Source of the DNA: Hofstenia miamia
Lineage: Eukaryota > Xenacoelomorpha > Acoela
Direction: 5' to 3'
Length of the DNA: 64,000 nt
NCBI GenBank assembly: GCA_004352715.1
Contig: SCFE01000083.1
Span: 223,860 to 287,859 of the forward strand
Shown here: positions 52,658 to 55,600 of the stretch, one piece after another
Layout of the letters: each line of letters opens with the position of its first letter
How positions within the stretch are numbered: position 1 is the stretch's first letter
Notes under the pieces: generated by a model
The model's input: the letters and a program-made list of their open reading frames with translations, nothing else
Told to the model about the DNA's origin: nothing
The model's database searches: none
Position numbers and translations under genes: made by a program

Positions 52658-55600
52658 GGAACTTCCTTCTTATTTACATGAAGTGTTTCGAAAATATTTT
52701 AGTTTTTTTCAATAAATCATTCTAGAAATAAATATATTTAGCTTTGGGATTTAAAATCTGAAGATGAAGTTAAGCCGGAATCAACATGGCTAGACTTAGG
52801 TCAAGAAAAAGCTACCTCACTACGCATGTCAAACTTTGATCTCTATTTGGCACTTGGTCTAAGTAATGGAAAAATCTATGTTTATAATATGCGAACTTTG
52901 CGCAAAATTGCTGAAACTATTAATGTATTACAAACTTCCATTTCCTGTTTTATATAATTTAATTTAGTCAGGAAGCACGAAGGTAAGTTTGATCTTTTAT
53001 ACATCTGTGTTTATTATGTATACTAATGGCGTAACAAAGCTGGAATGAAAATTCTTTTAATCAAAAAATGCAAAAATTTATCATAATTGTTCATAGATTG
53101 CTCAAATTAAAAGTAAAGTAATAATTTAGAATCAAATATAGTTAGTATTTATTGGATGAAAAGAAATTTGTCCTAAAATCACCAATGCATGAGTGGACCT
53201 TACTAAAAAAATACCTTTAATGAAGTATAGTAATTTTGAAATTTATTCAAAAACGATTAAACAGTTTATAAATTCACACATTGGTAATAGCCATGCTTAA
53301 TGCTATGCTAAATCATTTAATAGATACTGAAATAGTCCTAAAATATACCAGTATGATACACCACTATGAATTGGTATTAATTTTCATTTGGAATTCCATT
53401 TATATAGTTTCTTGTCTATTATTTAATTTTTCAATTCTATTAAAGATCAGGTATCCTGTGTTTGACCTTGTTTTCACAATTGATGAAAAACGTTTAATCT
53501 ACTGCTCTGAAGGCGGTTGCGGTACCATTGCTCTTAGCACTGGGGAAAATTTTGGAACGTTTTGGGATTATCCTACACGAAGTCTAGCTGTAAGTCTTGA
53601 TGGAAAATGGATAGCTTCTGGTGGAGGGAGAGGATTGGGGATGGTATTTGTTTGGAAAATGGATTTGATTCCTAAACAAAGTTGGTAATTTTTCCCTAAG
53701 TTTGATTCTTTGAGTTATTTAGGAGATGTTAAAGGTTGGTATTGTGAATATTTTACAAAGACTAACAAATTTGTTTGCAAATAATATTATGTCAAAAAGA
53801 AACTTAGTGAATGCATTATAGTTTATTATAGTAAAATATTGCAATATCTGAAGTTTTGAACAAATAATTACGAGGTTTTGCATTCTATTTTTTAATACTT
53901 TTACTAAAATGCCCTTTGTTTTTGTGTACTTTTTAAATGCAAATATTTCCTAATTTTCTTAAATTGCTTGGTATTTATGCAAATATAACTCAGTTCTTAA
54001 ATGCCTCCTGAGGTGTTCATTTATTACATTTTCCACATTGGCATTTTGTTGACAGAATCTTTGTTATTAAATAATACGGATGTTTTCTTTAATGCTAGCA
54101 TTGGTACGATCTTAGGTAGTTCATGTTTTTTATTAATGTTTTTAATCTAACTACTGTGATTTAAAAATAATAATGCCTGCAATTCTACATGGAAGGTTAA
54201 TCATAATCTTAAAAACGGATTATTTGAATAAGCCAAATAGTTTTCGCAAATAATAATAGTTGTCAATATTAATTTAGAAATTTTTAGTAGCGAATGCAAG
54301 CCTAGAAATTAACCATGTTGAACATGTTGGAAGTTGTGACGTCACTCATATGATGTTTAATTCATCTTCAAATGCTATTGGTAAGTTCTCTCATTTTTTG
54401 TCTTAAGAGTAAAACTAATATTTACAAATTATAGTTTCTACTGCAAAAGCCAAAGGATCTCACAGGAAAAGTAAATGCACGTTATTGGCCCGAATTCTTA
54501 GTGAAAAGCGAAACATGGTTCTGGAGGGCTTAACTGGTAAATGTACTGGATTCGCTTTCTCATCGAGCGCGTTTGCTGTTTCGTCATCGTTCATGTCAAC
54601 CATAAAAATATTTCAAGTGGATGAAGAATGGGCGAAGCTTCTGTTTGAAAGCAATGTGTTTATTTACCGCAATCCATCGGATAAGGAAGGTAGTAAATTT
54701 TGATGTATATTAGTGATAATGAACCGAAATATTTAAATCTGATTTGCTTTGTTTAGCTGTTCGTGGTGATGCAACCGTTGTTGGTCAGAACAACTGCAGT
54801 GTGCTCATTTGGAATGAACGGATGAAGTCGATGAAGGAAGTAGCATTCCACCCAAATGTAGTGACCTGTCTAGCTGTTGGTCCTCGATCGAAAATTGTGT
54901 CTGGAGATCATGGTGGAAATGTCATCATTTCAAATTGTCCAGATCCAGTGAATTATACCAAGTCCAAATTGGAGATATGTAGTAGTGATTTCTGTACTCA
55001 TGTTGCAATAAACGCCGCAGAATCGCATGTTGCTATTGTTTACTTGAGGAATGAGGTATAGCAGCGATAGCACTTTAAAATTTAAAATGAATGTAAGGCA
55101 AAATGGGTGAGACCTATCTTAAATATTAAATTTTACAATTTTGTGACCATTCAAACTTTTTCTACTTAAAAATTAACGAAGAATTATGTCCAAGAGTTTT
55201 CAAATTAGTCTTCTCGCAATACGTGTAAAACTGCTGTTCTTAGTTTAGTCTCAGTTTATCAGTAGAAGATTCATAACAAGACTTTGAAACATTAATTACT
55301 GCTAAATTTTTCATAAACGTATTGTATAATTTGTTAGTTGTTAAAATGTATGATTTTTAGTATATAAATTGTCGGTAAATGTTACTACATTATTTCAAAA
55401 GAAACAATTTTTATTATGCAAAAATTTAGGTGTCAATTTATGATATTTCAAAAAATGAGCCTGTGTTTGTCAGAAATTTTTCATCCTTTGTTGTGGACAA
55501 AGAAATTAAGTCATTGAAAAATACTGAAACTAAAGCAATTGGACTGTTCAATAACACTGGAGTTGTGTTGGGTGGAATTAATTCAGCTGTATTTCGGAAT

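Noticed and set aside
53281-53445. Upstream extension of the exon 18 frame with an ATG at its start
   Set aside because: Hydrophobic, unrelated to WD sequence, and exon 17 splices in phase to 53446; the extension is intronic.
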